Shown here: piece by piece, positions 43,251 to 54,307 of the stretch | Layout of the letters: every line of letters starts with the position of its first letter | Position numbering within the stretch: position 1 is the first letter of the stretch | Assembly (NCBI RefSeq): GCF_000340215.1 | Contig: NW_006921534.1 | Span: 3,301,198 to 3,365,197, forward strand | Length of the DNA stretch: 64,000 bases | Reading direction: 5' to 3' | Origin: Pseudocercospora fijiensis CIRAD86 | Taxonomy: Eukaryota; Ascomycota; Dothideomycetes; Mycosphaerellales; Mycosphaerellaceae | Notes under the pieces: model-generated | Seen by the model: the letters and a program-made list of their open reading frames with translations, nothing else | Database searches by the model: none | What the model was told of the DNA's origin: nothing | Translations under genes and position numbers: made by a program

Positions 43251-43691
43251 GTGAAGCAAAATGCTGTGTGTGTGGTGCAGTCTTCTTTTTGATATGTCTG
43301 GGCGTTGCGTTTTTAGGTTTCTTTGAGCAAGGCGCTGCTGCTACTGTACTACGAATGATACCCGCGGTGGAACAGATCTACCTGCACTGGAAGCAAGGCG
43401 CTGTGAAAATTGCCTCGTACATACGTCAGCAGATCTACCTGCGATTGTAAATAGATTGATAGATCGTGAGAAGAATTGAGGACCAAGTCTCATTCGTCAT
43501 TATGCTATTATATACATATCTCATCATGTCATGCTTTCCCTCGTTCCAAGGGCAATCAGCCACTTCCAACGCATGAGTCCATGTACATATATATCTATTA
43601 GCGAGCGATTAGCTCTGTTTATATATGGCTTTCAGGAGGCCTTTCCTGTTCTGCAATGTCATGCCGGTTATGGCTCGTTGTGTCGAAGAAA
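43251..43691. other. Convergent intergenic region
   Basis: 441 bp between the 3' ends of the dioxygenase (+) and the MFS transporter (-), with AT-rich stretches and no gene recognised. Confidence 0.4.
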
Positions 43692-45606
43692 TCACTTAGG
43701 AATAGTGCTCTTTCGCCTATTCACGACTTCCTCGCCCTGGATACTCATCATACTCTGCCTCCTCGCCTCGCCCTCCTCCTCGTCGAACGTGGCGTCGAGC
43801 ATGAAAGGACTGTTAGCTCTAATGACCGGACCTTTGATCAGAAGCGCAATAGGCGCCGCGGTAAGCACCAAAGCAAGAATACCCAGCATCGTCGACGCCC
43901 AGTTGAAGCCTAGGTTGTTGTACAAAGCAGGTGTCGCCAAAGGCAGGAACGCTCCAGTGATGTTACGTCCGAAGCCCGCAGCGGACAGAGCCGAAGCGGC
44001 ATACTTCTCATATGCGTCCGCAAGGTAATTGGTGACAGCTAGGTAGATATGGTAGACACCAATGCCGAAAGTGACGAGACTTATCGTCGGGACGATCCAG
44101 TGGGTAGCGTGACCAGAGTACGCGGACCAGCCGAACCAGAACATGCTGGCTGCGAACAGAATCGAACCCGGAACTGCGAAGTAGAGACGTGCTTCCGGAA
44201 TGCACTTTCCTGGCCGTTCCGCATTGCGTCTTGCTGACTTGAAGTACAGCCTATCCTGGAGGGGATTGATGGCACCGCCGATGATGGCTCCTACGCTGAC
44301 CGCGAGCTGGATGAGTGTGACTTGGAAGGTGTCAAAGTTGTAGAGCTCGCTAAAGACGATGCCAACACTGCTTTGGAAAAGGAACAGGAGACCCCAAGCG
44401 AAGCTGACCCAGATGGTGAAAGATATGACGACGAACTCACTGATCAGCATTTTGGTCGGACGCATAAAGGAGAGTTTGAGCGCTTGCACGATACTCGGTT
44501 TCTCCAGCTCAGATTTTGCATAGGCATACTTCTTGGGGTCGTTGTCATCGTTGCTCAGATTTCCCTCTTTCCGCAACTTCTTCGCTTTGTTTTGTAGAAT
44601 CACGTCACCGCGTGTCTCGCGCAGAATATATGCGAAGAGGGGGATGAAGCCGGTGCAGATGATGATTTGGATCCAGTAGATCCAGCGCCACCACAGGTAT
44701 TTCTGGATGATTCCGCCCACAAATGGGCCCAAGGCAATGCCCACCACGCTTGTGATACCGAAAATGGAAATTGGCAAGCTCCGTTCGATATCGCCCTTCC
44801 AGATATCGGTGATGGTACCGGCGACAAGAGTAATGGCCACGGAAGATGCTCCACCGCCAAAGAATCGAGTTATCAGTATGGTAGCAAAATTCGGGGCGTA
44901 GGCAGAGCCAAACAACCAGAGGGTGAACATGATGTAGAATGCCTATCAATCATGTGTGAGCGTGAAAAGTAATGGGTTCAAGGTAGTCAACGTACCCAAT
45001 AACCGGGCAGTCGACCTGTGCTTTCCGTAAGAGGCACAAATACCAGTGGGAAGAAGGCAGCACCCATATTCCACGAGACCAAGGCGAAAGAAAGGAACGG
45101 GAATTTATCGTCGTTAATGTGCCATTCATCCATCATCTGTTTGGATGCCGCTCCATACGCTCCAGCGGGCAGGCCGGTCAAGATAGAGCTTCGGGAGCGT
45201 TAGCAACAGATTGTATTCTTAGTCGGGGTGGCGTACACGAAGCATGTTGTTAATGTTGCAATCCACTTGCGCTTCTTGGGCCAATTAAAGCTGTATCATG
45301 TCAGAGTAATCTATTCCGCCTTGTTTTGGCCTGCCACCTCGATTGGCTCTTCAGATAGATATCGTCTTATACATACGGGTTCTGAGGATCATCAGGCCCA
45401 TTCCATTCAACCCAGAAGATCTCATGGTTATCAGGCACACCCAGCTTCTGTTTCTGCTCCTGATATATCGGGTTCCGCTGCTGCGGCTGCGGTTGGGCAA
45501 ATCCGATGTGTGGCTCGGTCTCAGCATCTTTATCCTTGCTACTCCATTCTGATGTCCCAGCAACCGAGCAGGCGCGAGCTTCCTCGAATGATACTCCACG
45601 ACCCAT
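43692..45606 (-). CDS. MFS transporter, DHA1 (polyamine/drug-type)
   Basis: Four exons on the minus strand: 45606-45377, 45290-45237, 45188-44996 and 44942-43692, encoding 575 residues. Splicing restores the family's entry motif WNGPDDPQNPFNWPKKRKW, then FVSILTGLPAGAYG and LPGYWAFYIMFTLW. Conserved features include GGASSVAITLVAGTITDIW and the loop WRWIYWIQIIICTGFIPL; twelve membrane segments are expected. The family exports polyamines or drugs or imports small solutes by proton coupling. The hydrophilic N-terminus (~75 residues) and a central loop with ELEKPSIVQALKLSFMRP fit the group. No partner gene is nearby to define the substrate. Confidence 0.9.
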
Positions 45607-46906
45607 CGCGTTATAGGTCTTCGGGAGGGTTCTGGATGGGCAGGAATGAGAGAAATCTCAGGTACATGTAGTCATGAACATTTCAAGGTTGGAACTCTAC
45701 GGAAAGACCTCGGGATTCAGTGAGCACGAGCTGCCATGAGGGTCCTCCATATCCACTTCCCCAGAAATTGGTCCATGGATTCAGGAGTCATTGTGGATTG
45801 GTACCAGTTCAAATGTTTACTCTGGAGTATTGCGTTGCTGCCTGCCCTGTAATCGAGCGATATACAGGATTACCGCGAACCGCGTAGATTCAACTACCGC
45901 TCAGGCGAATAGAAGTAGAGACTCCTGGTCTTGGAAGGGTGATGCTCTGGAAATCTGTGGTATGTATTGCGTCGACGATTGCCAAATTTGGCTTTGCTCC
46001 ACTCCTCGCGCGTGGAGTAAGACACTCCATCTCGCACGTCGGACTCGCGGAACATCATGGTCATATTGACTGCCTCCGAGAATCGCGGGACTCATACATG
46101 CTCAATTGCCATCATCCCATGACTTTAAGACTGGCTCGCTGCATCTCAGTTGCACGCCTTGATGCCAGCTCTGGATGGCATGGAGATTGATGATGTGCTT
46201 GGAATGCCAGTCGTCGAGCAGAGGTCATGGCTTGACGAGAGCTCAAATACTTTTCATTTCATCAATTCGTTCCTGGTGAATTCTTGCCCATGGTGCGACG
46301 CATGACTGCGTTGTCTTGATCTATCCCGAAGCTTCGTCGTAATCTGCGTGAAGTACACCTGTGGTGCTGCTTGCGCCAGGAGTAAGCATAGCTCAGCATT
46401 TGCTCGCTCGTAGAACTTACTCATACTTAAAAATTGGTCGAACGCATTCTATGGCGGCATGATGTCTCTGCTGGCCGGCTTGAATATGAGAGCCATACCA
46501 TGACGCAGAACCATACTTTATCTTCAACGAGTCCTCATCATCACCAGTCGTCTTGGAAATTCTCGGGATCATACTCTTGACATTGCGGACGCCTTAAATG
46601 GCAGAAAAATGGCTCTTGCTCCAACATATGAGATCTTGTGGCTTCTTTAATATCGCCCGCTTCTTTTGCTCTTTCTAAGATATGCTTCTTCAATGTCAAG
46701 AGAAATCCTCGCGCAGCTCTCCTTTTTTTCCTGTAGCCTCATACATCTCAAACACCAGGCTCTTGCGAGTAAGGAGATATCGGACCGGTGACGCTCGGCG
46801 CTGCGCCTTCGGTAGTAGCAGAAGCATGACGGAGAGACGCTGCTCTAACCGGTCAAGCAATGGTCAAAAGTCGATGGGTATCATGCGTAGGACAAAGGGT
46901 AGACTC
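45607..46906. other. Long intergenic region
   Basis: 1.3 kb with only short overlapping frames. It holds the MFS promoter and the 3' end of the Pab2 gene. I saw no RNA gene, repeat or domain. Confidence 0.4.
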
Positions 46907-47594
46907 TCAGTATGGGTTGTAACCGCGTGCGCGACCTCGGTAGCCACCTCTGTAACCACCGCCACGAGGCATGAATTGCGGACCCCCATAGCCTCCGCGA
47001 CCACCGCCGTAGCCAGGACCACCGAACCCGCCGCGACCACGACCGCGTGGTGCGCCACCGCCGCCGCCGCCGCCTCGGCCTCCTCTGGTCATACCTGGGA
47101 GGTTGGTACGCTTTGGAACGACCTAAAAATATTGTCAGCCTGGTTATACCATGTGCTATCCTTTGTCTGCGTACCTTGATGTTGCGCCCTCGGAACACGC
47201 TCTCGTTGAGGACGAGGGCCTGCGTGACCAGGTTCGGCTCGGAGAACTCGACGTAGGCGTAGCCCTTTGGATGGCCTGTGAACTTGTCAAGCAGAATCGT
47301 CACGCGATTGATACTGCCGCAGCTCTGGAAATGCGCCTGAATTTCTTCAGGGCTTGCGCCATAGTCCACGTTGCCCACGAAGATGCTTCGGCTGTCAATG
47401 TCCTCTTTTGACTCGCGCAAGTTATCAGTCTGCGCGTCGACAGACGCCTGCATCTCGCGCAGCTTCGCAGCTTCTGCTTCCATCTCCTCGACGCGCTTCT
47501 TCATCGCCGCAATTTCCTCCTCATCGCCCAAGTCCTCGTCCTCGCCTTGCCTATCGAGCGCGTCATCTTCGCGCTTGTGGTCCTCGTTGGCCAT
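46907..47594 (-). CDS. pab2: Nuclear poly(A)-binding protein, Pab2/PABPN1-like
   Basis: Exons 47594-47175 and 47122-46907 encode 211 residues. The start at MANEDHK is preferred over an upstream Met because the family begins with a short acidic part. After an acidic stretch comes a coiled-coil segment ([21 protein letters not shown]), then one RRM with SIFVGNV (RNP2) and KGYAYVEF (RNP1). A 52 bp intron (gtacgc...tttttag) joins NIK to [11 protein letters not shown], a family hallmark. The tail is Gly/Arg-rich (RGG repeats) and ends GYNPY. PABPN1/Pab2 binds poly(A) tails in the nucleus and is usually arginine-methylated in the tail. Without the intron the frame continues into an unrelated tail. 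Confidence 0.93.
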
Positions 47595-48159
47595 GGTGTG
47601 AGATGAGGTCACGGATGCGCTTCTGTGTGGTGTTCCGGTGGTTAGATGATCCTGCTCTTTCTCGTGTTGTTCTGGCATAGCAACGACAACGTCTCAAGTC
47701 CGGGAAATTATATGTACACCAAGAGCTCCGCGTGAGTGGCAGATGATGCGACGTACCTGGGGCTTTTTGTGTTGCTTGAAGTGACAAATGAGTCGCAATA
47801 CTCCGGCGACTTGTGTATGTGTTAGTGATGCAAGGGCAACCCAAGCGAAAAGTGTATGTAGTGTGTCAAGTTGTTGTTGCGAAAGAAGCATTTAAAGTCA
47901 AGAGAGTGCAGCGGCAGTAGCCGAGAGCTTTGGAGCTTGATTCACCCAAGCACGTGCCAGCTGGCGGCGGTGAGGTGAATGTAAGTGAGCGATAGCTTGT
48001 GACGTGTGCTTGAGTGAGAGCGAGCAAGATCACATGTCACATTGCGCGTGCTATCTCGAATAGGCTGGATCTTGACAAGTGTCATTCTTGTGGTGATTGT
48101 CGTGCAACAAGTCATTTGATCTGGACAATTTCTTCTTCACCATTCCTCGCGGATGGTTC
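47595..48159. other. Intergenic region between Pab2 and GH25
   Basis: 565 bp holding the Pab2 promoter and the 3' end of the GH25 gene. No other feature seen. Confidence 0.4.
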
Positions 48160-48900
48160 CTATCCACTTGCCAGCTTCTTCAGCTGCGTCATATCACCAT
48201 TGAAGCGATCTGAGTCTCCTCCATAAGGATTTGAGTCCTTATATTGCCATATCGTGTAATACGGCCATCCTCCTTGTGGAGTGCAGGGATTAGCATTGTA
48301 GCATGCCATGACGAGCGGATTCGTGTCTACGAAAGCATTCGAGTTGCCGATGCAGGAGCTCCACCAGCTTGGGCTGCTATAAATCGTCGGATATCGCCCA
48401 GTCTTCGCGTGGTAGGTATTTCTGAAAGTCCGGATCTAGATCTGTCGGCGGAAAACTTCTTGAATTTTCGATGTTTGCTCGTCGCTTACCCAAGATACGG
48501 ACTTGCAGTCTCCTTCAAGGTCTAACATCCCAGGAAGAGTCCTTCCATCATTACTCCAGCCTCCACCATTCGCGAGAAAGAAGTTAGCTTCTTGGCTGCC
48601 ATCTCCTGTGCCGGAAGCAAAGTGGTAGCCGCCACGAATGAAGCCTGCGTTTGTCGCTCCTGTGTAGTGGGAGGAGAACGCAGGGTCCTTATAAGTTGTT
48701 CCCTCGGTAGCTTTGCTGTAGACGAAGCGAAGGCCACCATCACTGTAAGCTGAGCTGAAGTCTACGCTGGATTGATAGTGCGAAATGTCAAAGCCCAGGA
48801 CGGAGCTTGCGCGGGCTTCCAGTTCGAGATCGGGTTCTGGGAAGGGTGCTGCAAGGCCACTGAAAGCCATCGCTAGGGTAGATGATGCTATCAATTTCAT
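48160..48900 (-). CDS. Secreted GH25 lysozyme (N,O-diacetylmuramidase type)
   Basis: Exon 1 (48900-48490) starts MKLIASSTLAMAFSG with a signal peptide. A 54 bp intron (gtaagc...tctag), which contains the only in-frame stop, is removed to join SVSW to IRTFRNTYHAKTGRYP in exon 2 (48435-48160). The 228 residues carry GFDISHYQ (catalytic Asp ~38) and the DLE motif of GMLDLEGDC (Asp127, Glu129), the GH25 active site, and YTIWQYKDS near the end. Two conserved Cys pairs are plausible. The enzyme hydrolyses bacterial peptidoglycan between MurNAc and GlcNAc, so it probably serves in competition with or nutrition from bacteria. The start at 48900 is chosen because the signal peptide begins there; an upstream in-frame Met at 49008 would spoil it. 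Confidence 0.92.
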
Positions 48901-50457
48901 CTTGGCGTGCTCCTGTGTAGGTATCCTGCTGGATTGTATTGAAGGCCCGAGAGAGGTATACTGATGCCTGTGCGATCGCTGAAGAGATGTACTTATCAGC
49001 AATTTCAAATGCTACAGCTCTCGGCGCCACTCGAAGTCCACCTCATATCAATGTAACGCAAACAGATGCACACAGAGCTAATGGTAGCCTTTCTCGTGGC
49101 CATGCAGACACATCCATGGATCAGTGTGATCGTCCGATTCGATATGATCTCGGAGGGTTGTTTAGAGACCACAGATATCTGTTCTGTATTACAGCCGATG
49201 TCCAGAAGAGGCAGGAGGAATTCAAAGGGCAGAAAGGAACCACTTTCTTGTGCAGCAGTGCGAGGCAGACAAAGCAGACCAGTTCACTATCTGCCAACAG
49301 CGGATGCTAGTGAAAACCAATGGCCAATGCCGAAGGAGAATCTAGACTTGGATCAGCTTGTAGGCGAGAAATAGATGTAGAAGGAAGGGAGCTGCATTCT
49401 AGAGTTACGCCGTCAGTCGGTCGTAAAAGGCAAGATCGTCGTATCTGCTCAGTGTAGCATGTGATAAACCCGAACAAAAGCAGAGGTTGTGCATACCAAT
49501 TCAAGGGAGCACTTGCTCTGTGGTACCTCATAGCTTTAGGGCCTGAGGGAAGATCTTCTGCGGAGCGCTGTCAAAGGCAACAGGCAAGCAGCAAGCGAGC
49601 TTGTAAAATAATCTAGCTGCAAAAGTCAGCACGATCGTAGGATGTAAGGAAAGGAAGTAGTAGAAAGAAGGCTGAACATAGAGGTGAGCATGTGCAAGGG
49701 TCAAAAGAAAAGCAAAAACAGACGATGGAGAACGTCGGATTCGAAAACGACATCCAAGTTACGGTACTGGACTAAATGAATCGTCCACCTCTCACAGTAA
49801 GGAAAGTTATCTGCTTGAGGCCCCTTGTGCCCTACCAGTAGACCAGATCCCCAATTTTGTGCTTATTGGATGGAGTAATATTTCTTTCTAGGATACGGGT
49901 TGCATGAAGCCTGGGAAACTGCGGACTGCGCTGAGAAGCCGGGAGCTTCAGAAACGGCCACACGCATCTCCTTCAATCCTCGGTGTGGATGATAAGTCGC
50001 TTCCTGCGAAATGGCCTCGTAGCACACAAACAGGCATCCGATTCAGCTCAGACGATAAAATTATAAATCAGTCGGCGAGTCGCCATGGATGTAGCTCCCA
50101 GGGTGCAGAGACCAAGTGGCCAGCTCTTTTGATCCATCCGACGTCTCGCTTCAAGCTGCTCTTTTCTCAGACCGACAACCCTATTCTATGGCAGTCGATG
50201 GACGGGTTAGAATCATCATGTCTCTGTGTATTTTCTTGAGCAGACGCGTGCTATGATAATAGCGGTAGTGTTCGCATTGGTGTCGTGGTTCGCGAGCAAG
50301 CGGAGGGTGGAATTCGAGATCAAAGGGAAGGCATATGGAAGTGTTCCAATCGGTCTGAGAACACGAAAGACTGTGAGAACGTCTTACAGAGGCGATCGAT
50401 GATGATGATGAAGAAGAAGAAGAAGAAGAAAAGATAGTCTCGCTTTCGCTATATGTC
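48901..50457. other. Intergenic region between GH25 and proton channel
   Basis: 1.56 kb with scattered short frames on both strands and no recognised gene or RNA. Near 50402-50432 a GAT/GAA trinucleotide run (gatgatgatgaagaag-type) lies just upstream of the channel gene. Confidence 0.4.
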
Positions 50458-50610
50458 ATGCATGCGTGTTGCAAGAAGGAAAGACCGGCAGTCGCCCAAA
50501 GCTCGATCCTCCACTTCGATCCCATCCGCCGCATCCTCAAAACATCCTTCCTAGCTCCCATCACCCCAGCAGCACGCCAAGCAACATCATCACATGTAGA
50601 CATCGAGACG

Positions 50611-51423
50611 ATGCTCAGCACTCAGAGACCGGAACTGCTAGGTGATCGTCTTCGATCATTTATCTGGCATCCGAACAAAAAGCCTCAGCACGTCCAGCGA
50701 CCCGGTAGTGAGCAGGATGAACACAGACCACTCTTGCCTTCAGATCGAATACATTTTGTCGAACACTCAGCGAGTTCAGCAGCAGCTTCAGCACGAAAAG
50801 AGACCAAAAAATTTCTGACGAGCAAGACTGGTCATTATGCTGTTCTATTACTGGTTTCGCTCGATATCAGTTGCATCTTTGCAGATCTTCTTATCACGTC
50901 TCTGGCTTGCGAAGGCCATATTCCGAAGAAAGATGCCGATCAAGCAGGACAGGTCCTTGGGATAGTCAGCTTGGTGTTCTCATGCCTGTTCATGGTTGAG
51001 TTATTGGCTAGTATATGGTCATTTGGACTCGCGTTCTTCAACTCGTATTTCCACTGCTTTGATGTGAGTACTTCAATGAATCATGCTGTGCTACTGAGCA
51101 CACAGTCTTGTTGATCTCTAACGCTTTGTCTTTAGGCAATTGTGATTGTTGCCGGGCTGATCATCGACATCCTGCTCAGAGGAACCTTAGAAGAGATTGG
51201 CTCGATTGTGGTGGTCTTGAGGTTGTGGCGAGTGCTCAAGATCATTGACGAGCTGAGTGCCGGTGCAGCAGAACAGATGGAGCCCCTCAGTGAACGCATT
51301 GAAGACCTTGAGAAGCAGAACAAGGACTTGCAGGAGGAAGTCAAATCGCTCAGACGCAAGAGCAAGCAGGCCCGGGATGTGGTGATGCAGCAGCCGGAGC
51401 TGCCCAGCTCCTCTAATCTATAA
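50611..51423 (+). CDS. Voltage-gated proton channel, Hv1 family
   Basis: Exons 50611-51063 and 51136-51423 (246 aa; an upstream in-frame Met at 50458 would give 297). The four-helix voltage sensor is complete: S1 with LLLVSLDISCIFADLLI, where Asp85 fits the selectivity-filter Asp of Hv1; S2 with VFSCLFMVELL; S3 with HCFDAIVIVAGLIID, interrupted by the intron; and S4 VVVLRLWRVLKII, with Arg180, Arg183 and Lys186 in the Hv1 RxWRxxK/R spacing. No pore domain follows; instead a coiled coil (SERIEDLEKQNKDLQEEVKSL) occupies ~197-232, as in Hv1 dimers. The family conducts protons outward when the cell depolarises or the pH gradient favours it. Fungal Hv1 proteins are known but few. The first Met at 50611 is chosen as the simplest start. 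Confidence 0.92.
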
Positions 51424-51493
51424 TCAGGCATTTGCATGATCTCTAAAACCGGTCGTACTCCAGCTCGAGCGAATTCTGTCAGCACTCTCGTGA

Positions 51494-52950
51494 TCACGCC
51501 TCGGCATGCTCAATTGCAACGGTCGTCCCTGCCACCGTCTGGATCGCACCCAACTCCAGATTCCACCCAGCCTCCTTTAACTTCAGTTCGTGCTTCTCTA
51601 GCAGGCTTTTGGCAGTATCCAGAGATCTTGAGAATCGTTTCAAAAGTTGGTCAAAGTCGTCAGCTTTCTCATCTCGCGAAGAGTCGCTCAATGAGTCGTC
51701 AGCGAATATCAGCGCCTGCCACCATGCAAGGATCAAGTCTCGAGACACAGCACTCTTCTTCACTACGATGAAGAGACTGTTCCTCCTCGAACGCGAGTGT
51801 CTGTCGGACCAGAGGATGAAAGCGCTCGTCTGGTATAGATGCAAGATTCGCGTGAATTTCTCACTGGCCATAGTGGAAGACTTAGTCTGACTGTGCTGTT
51901 CACCAATGGAGTTCAGCAAGCGTGCCAAGGGAACTCCGACGGAACAAAAGCCAAGTACTTCGGCTTTAGCATTGCGAAGGACGCCGTCTCGCTCGAATAT
52001 GCGCTCCTGGCTCGCAATGAAATCTGGTGTTGGGGTCTTGTTCTGCTGTACCTGATAGTATATCAAGGCTGCTCGCTGACGTGTCAGAGTCCTCATTTTC
52101 ACGGCCCTTACAGCTCTCCTATTAGTCTCCAGATGGATTGAGAGGAGCAATATCAGAGCTGTCCAAGTCGCGATAGGTGTGGTGATCCAGGATATGACCA
52201 GACTTCCGGCCATCATTCCAACCAGTGAAATCACTGTTTCCTGGCTAGAGTCTTTGGCATTGAGCTCTCCGAGATTGCCCTGCTTCGCAAAGTGTGCGCT
52301 CAAACTTGCTTTCGAGCTACCAGCGGCGACTCCGCACAGTGATCGCAAAACGCTGCTGAGGCTGAGAACGACGACTCTGATTGGCTTTGGGAAGACGGAG
52401 ACATGCAGTCAAGGACGAAGCCAGTATCGTTCAAGACATCGGCAAGGAGTCTGTACATCTTGCATTCTGGCTCCAATGATGTGCCGAAGCTGTGGGCAAA
52501 CAGGATTGTTGCGAGACGGCCGACCGAGTCTTGTAGGATGGAAAGGATGATGGCTGCGGTGGGAGATGCGGTCGAATCACCGACCCCGACACTGGAGAGA
52601 ACAGCGCGCGAAGACAATAGACTGGCTATGCTGCTTGAGAAGGCTTGGAGAGAATCGTAGATTTGATATTCCAGGTAGTCTTCAGACACGCTGTGGGGAA
52701 AGCCGACCGGCAGGAACACGTCCACCGCTCGTTGCCACGCGGTCTGTGAGAGTGACGTGAGATCTCTGGGTGGTGGCTATGTCGAAGTCAATATTAAATA
52801 ATGCTGAGGAGCCATCGTCGACCACGAGTGCTGACATACAATGACATCGACTCTGCTCAGTCCTTGGCTCTTTCCTTCGCTTTGCACGTAGGTGGCAGTC
52901 ACCGTGTCCGCTTCATCGTATTCCGTGATGCGCAGTGGCTGGTCGGCCAT
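51494..52950 (-). pseudogene. RUS (root UV-B sensitive, DUF647) family gene with a single-base frameshift
   Basis: Exon 1 (52950-52840) reads MADQPLRITEYDEADTVTATYV. A 96 bp intron (gtatgt...ctcacag) leads to exon 2 at 52743 with WQRAVDVFLPVGFPHSVSEDYL, a DUF647 hallmark, continuing to LNDTGFVLDCMSPS. There the frame breaks: the next conserved piece, FPKPIRVVVLSLSSVLRSLCGVAAG, lies in another frame from about 52393 and continues open to 51494 with GNLGELNAKDSSQETVISL. One missing base near 52391-52398 explains it; no intron with usable ends fits. Whether this is a true mutation or a base-call error cannot be told. The rest is complete. RUS proteins are membrane-associated with poorly known function. 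Confidence 0.8.
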
Positions 52951-53168
52951 GGCTCGCTCTCACCTCGAAGCTCGTCGGGCGCGAAATCGACAGCTGTTGA
53001 GATGTTCGAAGTCAACTTAGTCATCTCAAGGCGATCAATATAGAATAAGCTTTCGCTAGCTCGGCAGACGAAATGAGGCCACCGCCACAATGCCTGTCGC
53101 GCCTTTGCCGAGAACGACGACTGAAGTACTACCACCACCACTACCACCACCACCTTTCTCTCTTCGAC
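52951..53168. promoter_or_regulatory. Short divergent promoter, RUS gene and steroid-reductase gene
   Basis: Only 218 bp separate the two starts. It contains (accacc)n-like triplet runs near 53128-53157 in the leader of the plus-strand gene. Confidence 0.5.
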
Positions 53169-54122
53169 ATGGAGTTGCCGACAATGCCTACGTTGCCGCC
53201 GTTGATCGAAGGTGTCCTGCCACCTTCGCGCGAGAACTGGGAATTGATCGTCTGGGCATGGCAGTTCTTCCCAATTGTGAGCGTCTCGCAATGCTTCTGC
53301 CCAATAATAAGGAGTCCTCTCACTGACGGGCGGAAATAGATCACCGCCTTCCAATGGGTGAGCGACTACTTCCCCAAAGGCAAGACATCTGTCGACTCCA
53401 AATTCAACGTTCCAGGCAAATGGGCGTGGTTCATCATGGAAAGTCCCGGCTTCCTTGTGCTCAACTACTGCATGCTCGCAATTCCGCCAGCGGAGGGTCT
53501 CCGAGGTGTACCATGGGCTAACTGGACGATGGCTGGCATTTACACAATCCATTACATCTACCGCGCTGTGCTCTCGCCGCTGTTCCTCAATCCATCCATG
53601 TCACCAATCCATCCAATAGTTCTCGTCTCGGCATTTGCATGGCAAGTCATGAATGGTCTATCTCTCGGCGGCTGGCTGGGAGGCTACGGACCACAAACGA
53701 TCTATGACTGGGCTGGCAAGCTCTACATGATCGAACTGGGCCTGGTCGTCTGGGGCTGGAGCTTTTTGGGCAACCTCTTTCACGATGACGATCTCCGCGA
53801 GATCAGAAGGTCCGCTAAGCGCCGCCAGGAGGAGCAGGCCAGGAAGGACGGCAAGCCGGTCGCTGGCATTGAGAAGCTTTACATGATTCCCAAGAATGGC
53901 CTCTTCCACTTCATCCTGTACCCACATTATCTTTGCGAATGGTTCGAATGGCTTGGTTTCTGGATGATAGGAGGTTGGGACTGCATCCCTGCAAGAACCT
54001 TCCTGATCAACGAGATTGCGACCATGCTGCCACAAGCACTGGCAGGAAAGCGGTGGTACTTGGAGAAGTTTGGGAAGGAACGAGTCGGAAACCGAAAGGC
54101 TATCATTCCTGGACTTTTGTGA
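53169..54122 (+). CDS. Steroid 5-alpha-reductase-like membrane enzyme
   Basis: Exons 53169-53276 and 53340-54122 (296 aa). The 63 bp intron (gtgagc...aatag) contains cactgac. The sequence includes GKWAWFIMESPGFLVLNY, YTIHYIYRAVLSPLFL, SLGGWLGG, and a C-terminal block with YPHYLCEWFEWLGF and NEIATMLPQALAGKRWYLEKFG, matching the C-terminal 5-alpha-reductase domain (NADPH-binding; Glu and His conserved). About six membrane segments. The family reduces enone double bonds in steroids, polyprenols or acyl chains in the ER. The human SRD5A-like size (~260 residues) is close. Precise substrate is not assigned. Confidence 0.88.
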
Positions 54123-54307
54123 GCCCGCGTCACCGACGGTATCAAAGGGGGCTATTAATTCTGATGAACAAAATTGGTTGTGCACAGCGAGCGTGGCGTT
54201 TGCAGGAAGCGTCCAGGCTATACCTCTGAGAAAATCCCAAGTACATTCGATATCCTTCAAGATTTCCTATGCATCTGCCACGACCACCTGCCACTTCGTC
54301 AGACTCC

